Positions 17,236 through 26,016 of a stretch of DNA of 45,798 nt are shown here, piece by piece (position 1 is the stretch's first letter; every line of letters begins with the position of its first letter). The notes below the pieces were generated by a model that worked only from the letters and a program-made list of their open reading frames with translations, made no database searches and had not been told where the DNA came from. This stretch comes from Lachnospiraceae bacterium (GTDB taxonomy: Bacteria; Bacillota; Clostridia; Lachnospirales; Lachnospiraceae), in contig JAAWLQ010000002.1 in NCBI GenBank assembly GCA_022797995.1, positions 1 to 45,798 of the forward strand, read 5' to 3'. The position numbers and the translations under genes are program-made.

Positions 17236-17430
17236 GTTCATAATTTGTTTACAAATCATTCAAGTATTTTTCAATTTAATATCATGTTTTATCCATTTCT
17301 TTTGCTTATACTAAATTCATAGATGACGAACATAAAATCATTGAAAAGCCAGCCACAGTTTACTAAATAACTTTTTCATAATAATTGCCAGGAAACGCAG
17401 GTTTCCTGGCATCCTCCCTTTTCTGGGGTA
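17236..17430 (+). ncRNA. putative small RNA unit, tandem copy 2
   Basis: This diverged duplicate of 17042-17217 has the same 28-base upstream block, and TATACT at exactly the same distance (71 bases) from it. The region between the -10 and the conserved block AGCCACAGTTTAC is 17 bases longer. Its hairpin reads TGCCAGGAAAC/GTTTCCTGGCA (17386-17411): against copy 1 one G-T pair became A-T and one G-C pair became A-T, so pairing is kept while sequence changes. TCCTCCCTTTT again follows, here without the AAAAGGGAGG partner. A tandem sRNA pair is the favoured reading. Confidence 0.6.
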
Positions 17431-17505
17431 TTATTTCCTTTTTTCCGGATCTGTTCTGACTGTGACAGAACAGCAGGCCATAGTCCTTTTGGCTCCATGG
17501 CCGGG

Positions 17506-19851
17506 TTAATGAGAACCGCTCATTTTCAGCTGCCCCGGGGTGACGCCCTCATATTTTCGTACCCAGCGGTTGAGAGTGGCGATACTGTTGTAGCCCACGG
17601 CAGCAGCGGCGTCCTGAATGCTCATGTTATTTTCACAGATTAATTCCTTGAATTTCTCGATTCTGCGTTTGTGGATAGTATCCATGATACTTACACCATT
17701 GGCCTCGAAATAAATGGATGACAGATATTTGGAGCTGATACCCAGCTTGTGGGAAAGAAACATGATATTCAAATTTTCATCGTATAGCCAGAGATTCAGC
17801 TGTTCTTCTATTTTGGGGAGCCATACACTCTGCGGCGTCGGCTTTTCTTTGAGCTGCTTATATGCGTCTGTAATCAGATTGGCGGCTTCCAGAATGCGCT
17901 GCTGCAATGTCTTATAGGAATTGGCCTGAATGAAGCTCTCAAGAACAGAGTAATACTGACTTTGCAGTCGCTCCCGCTCTGTATCCGGCAGGTGGGAAAA
18001 CGCCTTTGTAATGCCGCACATAATGTCGGCAGCCATGCATTTGGCAGCTTCAAACGTGGGAAAATGCAGAGCGTTTTCTTCCAGGAGATTGTGAATCTGT
18101 GCTGAAACATCCTCTGTCTGACCGATTTGAAGCAAATTGATCAGAGACTGTTCCGCTCTGGCAGAAAAGGTATAGCTTCCTGCTTCAGTAACCTCCACAT
18201 CCTTGTAAAACACAGGGGATTTTTCCCGGTTCATGACACACAGAGAAATGCCGGAAGAGGCTTCATCCCAGGCCAGAGACAGCTCTGAAATACTCTGGTG
18301 CAGACTGCTGAAGGAAAAGTAATACTGGACATTCAGGTTTTCACTCAGATCCTCTGTGATGCATTCCAGCGCCGAGGCAAGCCTGTCCTGCCAGGTCTCC
18401 GCTTCCCGGGATGACACGCCGATGACACAGGCGGTATAGTCGTAAACCTCTGTAAAGGTAATAGAAAAGGACTGCCCCAGCAGCTCCCGAAGTTTCTGGG
18501 CGATATGAGTGTCAAAAAAGGACAGATATGCATCCTCAATCAGTTCTGCATGATCAGAAGGCCAGTTTTCTGCCACATCTGACAGAGAAGCCAGCACCAC
18601 AAAGCTGGAAAGCCCAAACTGCATCTCCATATCGGCCAGAATGGTTTCTTCCATATTATCAATGCCCATATGCCCGGTTAACATTCGAGAGAGATAATGG
18701 GAATAAAGGATATGATTCTGATTGCGGAAGACTTCCTCGATGGTTGCTTTTTCCTGATAAGAGTTCACAAGGGCATTGAGGATGATCTGGTATTCATTGG
18801 TGCTGCCCTGGGCAGAGGAGGTGGAATATTTCCTGACCGTATTCAACAGGCTTTGCCATGGACCGTAATTGTATTGTGTCAGTATGGCAATGAGAAAAAT
18901 CCCTCCCACCAGGCAGAACAGCAGACTGATCAGAAGCGAATGGCGCATGTAAATCAGATCGGCCGTAGCTACCGATTCCGGTAAGGTACAGATATAATGA
19001 AGTGGCAGCACCTGGGAGGCGATAGAATACAGGAGAAAGTTCTCGTTTTCTCCGGGAAGCTCTCCCAATACGGAGCTCTGTGAAAAATCATAAGCAGAAA
19101 AAGTGTCTGCATCCGGCAGTGCGGATGGGCTGTTCAGGGAGGAAAATGCCTCGTCAGTCAGATAGATTTTACTGTTTTGCCCGGGATAGAGACTTTCCAT
19201 CATATCCGAGAGGACCGAATGCTCCAGAAGCAGTACAATATAACCTTTGGAAAGCCAGGAGTAGGGAAGCGGATACATCAGGGCCAGGCAGGAAGTGGCT
19301 GTATCCGGTGTGAAGACGAAGAGGTTCGTGGCCTGAGGATTCAGGGTCCGGCACTTTTCATGGAGCGCCGCCGCATGATTGTTGGGGAGGGCTCCATATT
19401 GCGTGAGATCATTTACACCGGAATTATGCAGAACGAGAGAACTTCTGGCAGAGAAGATATAGTAATCAGAGACAAGTCCATCCGCGGGGAAGTTCAGGCG
19501 AAGGGATTCGCTCAGATGATAAACTCTGGAGGCAGTGGTGTAATTCTGCTCAAAGCTTTCCATTCCCGTGGCATCCAGAAAATAATTCATGTTTATATCA
19601 TAGGAGATGACAGAGACAGCTTCTTCAATGCGGGCAAATTCGCTGTCCATTTTCAGACGCAGATATTCCAGAGAGGATTTCTGCGCTTCCCGAGCCTGCA
19701 GTCGGATGGTTTCGTAAGCGTTCAGATAGCCAAAAGAGTTAATGACAAGGGGAAGCAGCAGGACTGTCACATAAGACAGTATCCAGGAGCGCCGTATATT
19801 GGCTGACATATATTTCCCGGGAATATGGAAAAAACGAAAACCCTTCCGCAT
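17506..19851 (-). CDS. membrane-anchored AraC-family sensor-regulator
   Basis: The 781-residue protein has a membrane segment at about 22-42 (SWILSYVTVLLLPLVINSFG), a ~260-residue extracytoplasmic sensory domain, a second segment at about 305-328 (LLISLLFCLVGGIFLIAIL), a ~350-residue cytoplasmic region, and a C-terminal two-HTH AraC domain (FLSHKLGISSKYLSSIYFE; IQDAAAAVGYNSIATLNRWVRKYEG). One-component regulators of this build typically sit beside LplA/LplB/YtcP transporters and switch them on when an oligosaccharide is sensed outside. The start at 19851 has GGAG eight bases upstream; the ORF-track extension to 20433 overlaps the divergent transporter gene and is spurious. Likely target: the divergent and downstream operon. 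Confidence 0.9.
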   Translation of the reverse strand: MRKGFRFFHIPGKYMSANIRRSWILSYVTVLLLPLVINSFGYLNAYETIRLQAREAQKSSLEYLRLKMDSEFARIEEAVSVISYDINMNYFLDATGMESFEQNYTTASRVYHLSESLRLNFPADGLVSDYYIFSARSSLVLHNSGVNDLTQYGALPNNHAAALHEKCRTLNPQATNLFVFTPDTATSCLALMYPLPYSWLSKGYIVLLLEHSVLSDMMESLYPGQNSKIYLTDEAFSSLNSPSALPDADTFSAYDFSQSSVLGELPGENENFLLYSIASQVLPLHYICTLPESVATADLIYMRHSLLISLLFCLVGGIFLIAILTQYNYGPWQSLLNTVRKYSTSSAQGSTNEYQIILNALVNSYQEKATIEEVFRNQNHILYSHYLSRMLTGHMGIDNMEETILADMEMQFGLSSFVVLASLSDVAENWPSDHAELIEDAYLSFFDTHIAQKLRELLGQSFSITFTEVYDYTACVIGVSSREAETWQDRLASALECITEDLSENLNVQYYFSFSSLHQSISELSLAWDEASSGISLCVMNREKSPVFYKDVEVTEAGSYTFSARAEQSLINLLQIGQTEDVSAQIHNLLEENALHFPTFEAAKCMAADIMCGITKAFSHLPDTERERLQSQYYSVLESFIQANSYKTLQQRILEAANLITDAYKQLKEKPTPQSVWLPKIEEQLNLWLYDENLNIMFLSHKLGISSKYLSSIYFEANGVSIMDTIHKRRIEKFKELICENNMSIQDAAAAVGYNSIATLNRWVRKYEGVTPGQLKMSGSH

Positions 19852-19863
19852 ATTGCAATCTCC

Positions 19864-19913
19864 TTTTTCTTTCATATATTTTATAGTATAATAAATGAAA
19901 TGGTATTGCAATA
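19864..19913. promoter_or_regulatory. divergent promoter region, regulator and binding protein
   Basis: Overlapping -10-like boxes face both ways: TATAAT at 19887-19892 on plus, and TATACT (complement of 19885-19890) on minus with a TTGCAA/ATTGCA-like -35 about 15-16 bases away. The plus-strand -35 position (TTTTTC) is poor, which would suit a promoter that needs the AraC-type activator. This is pattern reading only. Confidence 0.4.
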
Positions 19914-19977
19914 GGAACATGCTCACAGGCTTTGCGAAACGGCGCTTATTAATATGGAAATTCCGGGTGGAGAGAAG

Positions 19978-21441
19978 ATGCGGAGAACGATGGTGAACAT
20001 AAGGAAAGGAATCAGTCTGGCACTGAGCTGCGCTGTGATATTGGGCGGATGCGGAGAGAAAAAGGAGCCGCCGGTCATCACTGTGATGGCAGAACAGTTC
20101 CCGGTTTATACGGCAGAGAACAGAGAGGAATGGATCCATGCCATAGAGCAGGAGACAAAAACGGAGCTGCAGATTACGATGGTACCTACACTGGAATATG
20201 TGTCCACGGTGGAGAGAGCGATTCGCGGCAGCAGGCTGCCCATGGTTTTTACCGCCAATGAATCGATTCTGGGCAAGGAGAGCTTTTACGCCTATCTGAA
20301 TGCAGGCGGCTTCTGGGAGCTGGATAAGTACCTGGATGAGTATCCGGATCTGAAGGAATTTGTGGGGGAGGAAATCTGGGAGAATTCCAGGATACAGGGA
20401 CATATCTATGGGATTCCCAGATTGCGCATCCAACCCCGGTATGCGGCGTATTACAGGAAGGATTGGGCGGAAGCGCTGGGGATAGAGCCTCCACAGACTT
20501 TGGGAGAGCTTTATGATATGCTGAAAGCTTTTAAACTGGAGGATCCGGACGGAAATGGGGAAAATGATACAGTGGGGCTGGTGAACAGCTGGCAGAATTA
20601 TGGGACAAGACAGTGGAACGGAATTCAGATGCTTACAACCGTTTTGGGGGGGCCCAACGGCTGGCGGTATGAGGCGGAGGAAGGGAAGATGGTTCCTGAT
20701 TTTTCCACGGAAGGCTATCTGGAAATGCTTCGATGGTTCCGAGCACTGTATCAGGAGGGAATCTTAGACCATAGTTTTGCATTTCTCACTGCGGTTCAAC
20801 GGCAGGAACTGTTCATACAGGGGTATGCAGGCATGATTTTCAGTGTGATCGATGATGGCCCGGAACTGGAAATGCAGATGTGTCAACTGAACCCACAGGC
20901 TGAAATCGCCGTGTTGCCACTGTTGGAAGGGACGGATGGGGTGTGCAGGCTGAACGGAAATGCGGGGTATAATGGCCTGATTGCATTTAATCGACTGGGG
21001 CAGGGGGCTATAAAAGATGAAGAACAGCTGAGACAAGTATTAGATTTTTATAATACCCTGTGTAATGAAAGAGGACAGGAGCTTCTGAATCTCGAAGACA
21101 GAGAGGGCAATTCCTATGGGCAGTTTATGCCTATGTCGGCATATGTCAGAGGGGAGGATGATTCCGAGCTGCGGTCCATGGTGTATGATTGTGTGGAGGA
21201 GAGGGAACAATACCTGGTACCAGATGATTCTATCGGTTTGTATTCCGAGACTTATGTGAGGATGGGAGACGAGCTGAATGGAAGGATTCAGAAGGCAAGT
21301 ATTCGATTCATCATGGGAGAAATCCAGGAAAAGGATTATTGGATGGAATATCAGATGTGGTATGAAAGCGGGGGAAAGAATGTGATAGAAGAATATACAG
21401 AAGCGTATGAGCAGAAATTACGTAATCTCCCTTTGGAATAG
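19978..21441 (+). CDS. extracellular solute-binding lipoprotein 1 (LplA/YtcQ type)
   Basis: This 487-residue lipoprotein has a signal peptide ending in the lipobox ILGGC at about residues 23-27, then a two-lobe family-1 binding protein. Landmarks are TMVPTLEYVSTVERA, LPMVFTANE, FVGEEIWENS, GHIYGIPRLR and DPDGNGENDTVGLV, the last a calcium-binding-like loop seen in LplA/YtcQ proteins. It should capture an oligosaccharide for the LplB/YtcP permeases. It is clearly paralogous to the second binding protein at 24217, with the same landmarks in the same order. The ATG at 19978 has GGTGGAGAG just upstream; the ORF-track start at 19954 lacks one. A long terminator hairpin follows. Confidence 0.92.
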   Translation: MRRTMVNIRKGISLALSCAVILGGCGEKKEPPVITVMAEQFPVYTAENREEWIHAIEQETKTELQITMVPTLEYVSTVERAIRGSRLPMVFTANESILGKESFYAYLNAGGFWELDKYLDEYPDLKEFVGEEIWENSRIQGHIYGIPRLRIQPRYAAYYRKDWAEALGIEPPQTLGELYDMLKAFKLEDPDGNGENDTVGLVNSWQNYGTRQWNGIQMLTTVLGGPNGWRYEAEEGKMVPDFSTEGYLEMLRWFRALYQEGILDHSFAFLTAVQRQELFIQGYAGMIFSVIDDGPELEMQMCQLNPQAEIAVLPLLEGTDGVCRLNGNAGYNGLIAFNRLGQGAIKDEEQLRQVLDFYNTLCNERGQELLNLEDREGNSYGQFMPMSAYVRGEDDSELRSMVYDCVEEREQYLVPDDSIGLYSETYVRMGDELNGRIQKASIRFIMGEIQEKDYWMEYQMWYESGGKNVIEEYTEAYEQKLRNLPLE

Positions 21442-21503
21442 AACCATTTCAGACAGGGTACGATAACCCATAATAAGAAAATAAGACAGCAACGAACCGA
21501 AAG

Positions 21504-21574
21504 AAGGACCGGTGCAGATTGCCATCACAACGCATGAAATTTTGGCGGATGGGAATTTGCATCGGTCCTTTTTT
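21504..21574 (+). terminator. terminator after binding protein 1
   Basis: AAGGACCGGTGCAGATTGCCATC and its imperfect complement ending GCATCGGTCCTT form a long stem (~23 bp with mismatches) followed by TTTT. The stretch 21442-21863 holds this terminator, then AT-rich sequence without an ORF, then the permease promoter. Confidence 0.8.
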
Positions 21575-21765
21575 GGAAATATGCTCACAAAAACATGGTT
21601 GGTAAAAATAGACAAATTTGCACGCTTTAAATTGTGAGATTCATACAAAAACGGAGAAAGTGAAAACGACATTTCTGTTTTTGATAAGTCAGAATGTATA
21701 GAAAATGGAGATTTTGAGGGTGAAAAGGGACATATTGGAGATGGAAAATCCGGAAGGGCGCTTAC

Positions 21766-21771
21766 TATAAT
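21766..21771 (+). promoter_or_regulatory. candidate -10 box of the permease operon
   Basis: A perfect TATAAT lies 93 bases before the lplB-type start. The position 17 bases upstream reads GGAAAA, a poor -35 box, as expected for an activator-dependent promoter. The adjacent AraC-type regulator is the obvious candidate. Start site predicted near 21778. Confidence 0.5.
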
Positions 21772-21863
21772 AGACGTGAACGGGAGCTGCCGGCATTACC
21801 ATTCATTTTGTGACAAAGGACAATGAATACAAAAAAGATATTTTGAGGAAGGAGGAGTCCCAT

Positions 21864-22835
21864 ATGAGTAGTGTGGGAAAAAATGAAACCCGTAAAATGA
21901 AATCCGCGGGGGGTACAGGGAAGGCAGGGACCTCGAAAACTCTTGTCAGGCTGAAAAAAGACAGGCTTCTCTACATAATGTTGATACCCGGATGTCTGTA
22001 TTTTCTGATTTTTAAGTATGGACCCATGTTGGGGCTGATTACGGCATTTCAGGATTATAATGCTATGCTTGGGTGGTTTGGAAGCAAATTTGTGGGGTTT
22101 AAACATTTTCAGCGTTTTTTTACGGATCCCAAATTTTTTCAGATTTTCCGAAATACACTGGTTCTGGCTTTTTGTAATATAATAGTGTATTTCCCGTTGC
22201 CCATCATACTTGCTTTGCTTATCAATGAAGTGAAAAATAGCAAATATAAAAATTTGGTGCAGTCAGTTCTCTATCTTCCCCATTTTGTATCCTGGGTTGT
22301 GGTAGCCGGAATCTGTGCGACAATGTTTTCCGCAGAAAGCGGAGCATTGACAGATGTTTTGAGCAGGCTGTTTGGACGAGAGGTACGTGTGTTGTCGGAG
22401 CCGGCATTTTTCCCGGCCCTAATCACCGGTCAGGTAATATGGAAGGAATGCGGCTGGGGAACTATTATTTTTCTGGCGGCGCTGACAGGCGTAGATATGC
22501 AACTTTATGAAGCGGCGAAAGTGGATGGAGCAAATCGCTGGCGTCAGACTTGGCATATTACGCTTCCAGCCATAAAATCTACAATTATAACTATGTTGAT
22601 CCTGAGAATGGGGAATTTCCTGAATACCGGATTTGAGCAGATTTTCCTGATGCTGAATTCTATGAATCGGGAGGTGGGAGAAGTATTTGATACTTATGTG
22701 TACCAGACGGCTATGACAAACGGCAGAATCAGCTACGGAAGTGCTGTCGGTATGTTTAAATCAGTAGTATGTCTGATTCTGGTCATGATCTCCAATAAGA
22801 TTGCGCAAAAAGCAGGAGAGGAGGGGGTGTACTGA
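21864..22835 (+). CDS. sugar ABC transporter permease, LplB type
   Basis: This 323-residue inner-membrane permease opens with a charged cytoplasmic stretch, then six hydrophobic segments starting at DRLLYIMLIPGCLYFLIF. The N-terminal FKYGPMLGLITAFQDYN is typical of LplB. The EAA loop that docks the ATPase reads YEAAKVDGANRWRQTWHITLPAI, near residue 220. It pairs with the next permease to import an oligosaccharide. ATG at 21864 has GGAGGAG upstream; the ORF-track start is 18 codons longer without support. Its stop overlaps the next start (TGATG). No ATPase gene is present, as usual for transporters that share an MsmX-type ATPase encoded elsewhere. Confidence 0.93.
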   Translation: MSSVGKNETRKMKSAGGTGKAGTSKTLVRLKKDRLLYIMLIPGCLYFLIFKYGPMLGLITAFQDYNAMLGWFGSKFVGFKHFQRFFTDPKFFQIFRNTLVLAFCNIIVYFPLPIILALLINEVKNSKYKNLVQSVLYLPHFVSWVVVAGICATMFSAESGALTDVLSRLFGREVRVLSEPAFFPALITGQVIWKECGWGTIIFLAALTGVDMQLYEAAKVDGANRWRQTWHITLPAIKSTIITMLILRMGNFLNTGFEQIFLMLNSMNREVGEVFDTYVYQTAMTNGRISYGSAVGMFKSVVCLILVMISNKIAQKAGEEGVY

Positions 22836-23734
22836 TGGTAGAAGAAGTCGCAGGGAAAAAAATAAAAAAATCTGTAGGAAGTCAAATTTTTGATGTGGTA
22901 AATATTATTTTTCTGGCAGGTGTGGCTTTCATTTGTATGGCTCCCTTCCTGTTTGTGATATCGGCATCATTATCGCCGTTAGGAGATGTTTTAAGTCGAA
23001 AATTTTTTATTTATCCGAAACATATTGATTTAAGTTCCTACCAATATCTTTTTTCCAGCAATACACTGGTTAATGCTATGGGAAACTCCTTTGTGATTAC
23101 TGTGGTGGGAACGACTCTAAGTATGTCAGTGACGGTAATGACGGCATATGTACTTTCAAAACCACAGTTGCTCGGAAGAAAGGTGCTGAATGCGCTGGTG
23201 GTGTTTACCATGCTTTTTTCCGGCGGTATGATTCCGTCCTATCTGGTGACATCAAGCCTGCATCTGAACGATACATGGTGGGCATTGTGGCTCCCCGGAT
23301 GTGTTAGCGCTTACAACATGATTCTGATCCGCACCAGTATCAGTGCGTTGCCTTCGGAGCTGGAAGAAGCGGCGGTAATGGATGGATGTAATTATTTTCA
23401 AAGCTTTGTACGGATCGTGTTACCGCTGATCAAACCCACTCTGGCTACCTTTTCATTATTTTATGCTGTGGGATATTGGAATGATTACTTTAACTCTGTG
23501 CTTTACATCAATGATTCCACCAAATATCCGATTCAGATATGGCTGAGGAATATTGTAATGCTTTCTGCAGGCGGCTTCGCGGATACCACCTCGGTTAGTG
23601 ATCTGGGGTATGTTCCGCCACAGAATATTAGCTATGCTGTTATTGTATTTGCCACCATGCCGATTCTGTGTATTTACCCTTTTGTACAGAGGTTTTTTAC
23701 GAAGGGTATGATGGTTGGCTCTGTAAAAGGTTAA
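22835..23734 (+). CDS. sugar ABC transporter permease, YtcP type
   Basis: This 299-residue permease is translationally coupled to the previous gene through a one-base TGATG overlap. It has six membrane segments and the EAA loop ELEEAAVMDGCNYFQSFVRIVLPLIKP at about residues 175-200. SASLSPLGDVLSRKFFIYPKHI near the N-terminus is characteristic of YtcP. Together the two permeases form the membrane channel of a CUT1-type importer. The stop codon at 23732-23734 is followed immediately by the 5' end of a degraded group II intron, so the intron separates it from the second binding-protein gene. Confidence 0.93.
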   Translation: MVEEVAGKKIKKSVGSQIFDVVNIIFLAGVAFICMAPFLFVISASLSPLGDVLSRKFFIYPKHIDLSSYQYLFSSNTLVNAMGNSFVITVVGTTLSMSVTVMTAYVLSKPQLLGRKVLNALVVFTMLFSGGMIPSYLVTSSLHLNDTWWALWLPGCVSAYNMILIRTSISALPSELEEAAVMDGCNYFQSFVRIVLPLIKPTLATFSLFYAVGYWNDYFNSVLYINDSTKYPIQIWLRNIVMLSAGGFADTTSVSDLGYVPPQNISYAVIVFATMPILCIYPFVQRFFTKGMMVGSVKG

Positions 23735-23873
23735 GCGCGCCCTGAAAGGGCGAGCGGCTTGGTGGGTGGAACTCCCACACGGCAAGGTCCAGCAAACCAC
23801 CGTTAGCGAGTCTTGAACACTGTCTGGTAACAGCCAGTGTTAAGCGTAGACAGTCAGGGAGCTGATACCGAAG

Positions 23874-24086
23874 TTGAACCAGAAGCTGACCGGACACTAC
23901 CGATACTATGGAGTGACCTATAATATGAGGATGCTGATAAAGTATCACTACTATGTAGTAAAGATGTTGCTCCAATGGCTGAACCGCAGAAGCCAGAAAG
24001 GAAGCTATACATGGGAGCAGTTCCATATGATGCAGAAGCAATATCCGATAGCATATCCAAAGAGATATGTGAACCTGTATGAGTAA
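23874..24086 (+). pseudogene. group II intron reverse transcriptase/maturase, C-terminal remnant
   Basis: The 70 residues (LTGHYRYYGVTYNMRML, later LNRRSQKGSYTWEQFH and ending YPKRYVNLYE) match the extreme C-terminus of group II intron-encoded proteins, the part beyond the maturase domain. The catalytic reverse transcriptase blocks, including YADD, are absent, so it cannot encode an active enzyme. The apparent TTG start is simply the deletion join. Confidence 0.85.
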
Positions 24087-24105
24087 CTGTAAATGTTGTT
24101 GTGAA

Positions 24106-24138
24106 GAGCCGTATGCGGGAAAGTCGCACGTACGGTTC
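24106..24138 (+). ncRNA. group II intron domain V
   Basis: GAGCCGTATGCGG-GAAA-GTCGCACGTACGGTTC-like sequence folds into the ~34-nt two-helix domain V, with the AGC catalytic triad near its 5' end and a GAAA tetraloop. It is the best-conserved part of the intron and here appears undamaged. Confidence 0.88.
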
Positions 24139-24216
24139 CGGGAGGACTTCACATCGTGAGATGTGATTTTACTTGATAACTATTTAACAAATAATTATAT
24201 AAAAAGGAGAGAAAGA

Positions 24217-25839
24217 ATGAAAAAGAAAAAACTGTTGCCATTATTACTGGCGGGAACTTTGTTGCTGACAGCCTGTGGGAACGGAGACAGCGGTACAGCA
24301 GGAACACCTGAGTCGACTGGCTCTGTCGTTGCATCCGGAGAAAACGGAAATGTAGGAAATGATGATAATGCGGGAAATGACGGATCCGGAGAAGAGAATA
24401 CGTCGGGAGAAAGTTTTACCATTACAATGATGCAGGAACTGTTTTCTGACCAGGCTCCAGATACCAATAATGTATGGTATCAGAAGCTGGAAGAAATGAC
24501 AGGCGTAAAAATGGAAGTTAATTTTGTGCCGACTTTAAGCTATGTGGACAAAGTTACCGCATTTATTGCATCAAAGAGTCTGCCAATGGTATTTACGGCT
24601 AATGGAAATGTGCTGAAAAATAATAATCTTCTTATGGCTCTGGATAGTGACGGATTCTGGGCCCTGGATGATTACATTCAGGATTATCCGGAATTGTATA
24701 ATTTTGTAGGGGAACAAGTTTGGGAGAACAGTAAGGTTCATGGTAAAATTTATGGGATTCCCCGTCTTCGTGTTCTGCCAAGAAATGGTTTTATGATTCG
24801 TCAGGACTGGCTGGATGCGCTTAACCTGAAAACACCGGAGACTTTCGACGAATTCTATGAAGTGGCAAAAGCATTTACAGAAAATGACCCGGATGGCAAT
24901 GGACAGAAGGACACTATGGGTGTTGTTACTTCCTACCAGGGTGTTGGAAACAGGGGCTGGAACGGAGTCCAGACATTAGCGGTTGCCTTTGGAGCTCCAA
25001 ATGGCTGGGGTTATGAGAATGGTACGATGGTACCGGACTTCTCAACAGAGGAATATATGACAGCCTTGAAATATATAAAAAGATTGTACGATGACGGTTA
25101 CTTGAACAAAGACTTTGCAGAGGCCGGTCAGTCTCGTTATGACGATTTTGATAAAGGAACATATGGAATCGTTTCCGGTGTAATTGATGATGTGGGCGGA
25201 AGGAATACAAACCTTCCACAAGTAGTGGAAGGAGCAAAGGTTACAGTTGTGCCAGCCCTTCATGCGGAAGGGAAAGAACCACGCTGCAATGCAACATCGG
25301 GATATAATGGCATCATTATGTTCACAAAGTTTGGAGACGGTGCCATTAAGTCGGAGGAAGATCTGAGAAAGGTTCTTTCTTACTACAATACCCTGGCAAC
25401 GCAGGAACTTCAGGATATGGCTATTTATGGTATTGAAGGAATACATTATGAAGTGAAAGATGGCGTACGTGAGTTGATCATGAATGAAAGTGCGAATACT
25501 TCGCAGTTGTCTGTGGATATGGGAGATATTGGACAGATTCTGATGTCGGCGCCTTATGTGAGAAAAGACAGTGATGATGATGTACAGACAGCGCTGTATG
25601 ATACCATTGAGGAAAGGGAAGCTTACTGTATAGCAGATGCGGCCATAGGTCTTCGGTCCGAAACATATGATGAGGTAGGAGGCGAACTGGATATTATTAT
25701 GATGGATGCTGCGGTAAAATTTATTACTGGTAACATTGATGAGGATGGCTACTGGAAAGAATATGATAAGTGGCTGGAACGTGGTGGTGAGGATGTCATA
25801 AAAGAGTTTACGGCACAGTATGAAGAGTTCAAGAAATAG
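24217..25839 (+). CDS. extracellular solute-binding lipoprotein 2 (LplA/YtcQ type)
   Basis: This 540-residue lipoprotein has a signal peptide ending in LLTAC at about residues 18-22, a ~60-residue Gly/Asn/Glu-rich linker, and a family-1 binding fold. Shared landmarks with binding protein 1 include FVPTLSYVDKV, LPMVFTANG, FVGEQVWENS, GKIYGIPRLR and DPDGNGQKDTMGVV. GYNGIIMFTKFGDGAIKSEEDL matches GYNGLIAFNRLGQGAIKDEEQL, so the two are duplicates flanking the permease pair. The ATG at 24217 has AAGGAG nine bases upstream. A terminator follows, so the glycosidase genes downstream depend on readthrough or their own promoter. Confidence 0.93.
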   Translation: MKKKKLLPLLLAGTLLLTACGNGDSGTAGTPESTGSVVASGENGNVGNDDNAGNDGSGEENTSGESFTITMMQELFSDQAPDTNNVWYQKLEEMTGVKMEVNFVPTLSYVDKVTAFIASKSLPMVFTANGNVLKNNNLLMALDSDGFWALDDYIQDYPELYNFVGEQVWENSKVHGKIYGIPRLRVLPRNGFMIRQDWLDALNLKTPETFDEFYEVAKAFTENDPDGNGQKDTMGVVTSYQGVGNRGWNGVQTLAVAFGAPNGWGYENGTMVPDFSTEEYMTALKYIKRLYDDGYLNKDFAEAGQSRYDDFDKGTYGIVSGVIDDVGGRNTNLPQVVEGAKVTVVPALHAEGKEPRCNATSGYNGIIMFTKFGDGAIKSEEDLRKVLSYYNTLATQELQDMAIYGIEGIHYEVKDGVRELIMNESANTSQLSVDMGDIGQILMSAPYVRKDSDDDVQTALYDTIEEREAYCIADAAIGLRSETYDEVGGELDIIMMDAAVKFITGNIDEDGYWKEYDKWLERGGEDVIKEFTAQYEEFKK

Positions 25840-25850
25840 GTAAGCTGGAT

Positions 25851-25900
25851 AAATACATCTTTCCGGTTCACAACAGTGAGGCGGAAGGGTGTATTTTCCA
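25851..25900 (+). terminator. terminator after binding protein 2
   Basis: AAATACATCTTTCCG and CGGAAGGGTGTATTT form a 15-bp stem with two G-U wobbles around a 16-base loop, followed by TCC. It starts 12 bases after the stop. It may be partial, allowing a lower level of the enzymes than of the binding protein. Confidence 0.7.
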
Positions 25901-26016
25901 TATTATCGGACATTTGAGAGATTTCTGTTTATAGCAACAAGATGGGTAATTCCTTACTGGCTGTAAGGTATATTAACCATAAATATATTGTAGTAGAATG
26001 GAGAGGGATAAATCCA

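Larger units (their letters stand above)
23735..24178 (+). mobile_element. degraded group II intron
   Basis: The segment begins GCGCGCCCTGAAAGGGCGAG, close to the GUGCG 5' end of bacterial group II introns, directly after the permease stop. It continues with domain-I-like sequence (GGTAACAGCCAGTGTTAAGC), then the last ~70 codons of the intron reverse transcriptase/maturase, an intact domain V at 24106-24138, and a domain-VI-like hairpin TCACATC/GATGTGA at 24149-24166. Most of the reverse transcriptase has been lost by an internal deletion joining the 5' ribozyme part to the end of the ORF. The 3' boundary near 24178 is estimated. It fills most of the 482-base gap 23735-24216. Confidence 0.85.

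Noticed and set aside
19852-20433. N-terminal extension of the AraC-type ORF
   Set aside because: It overlaps the divergent binding-protein gene and its signal peptide; the ATG at 19851 has GGAG at proper spacing and the expected N-terminus.
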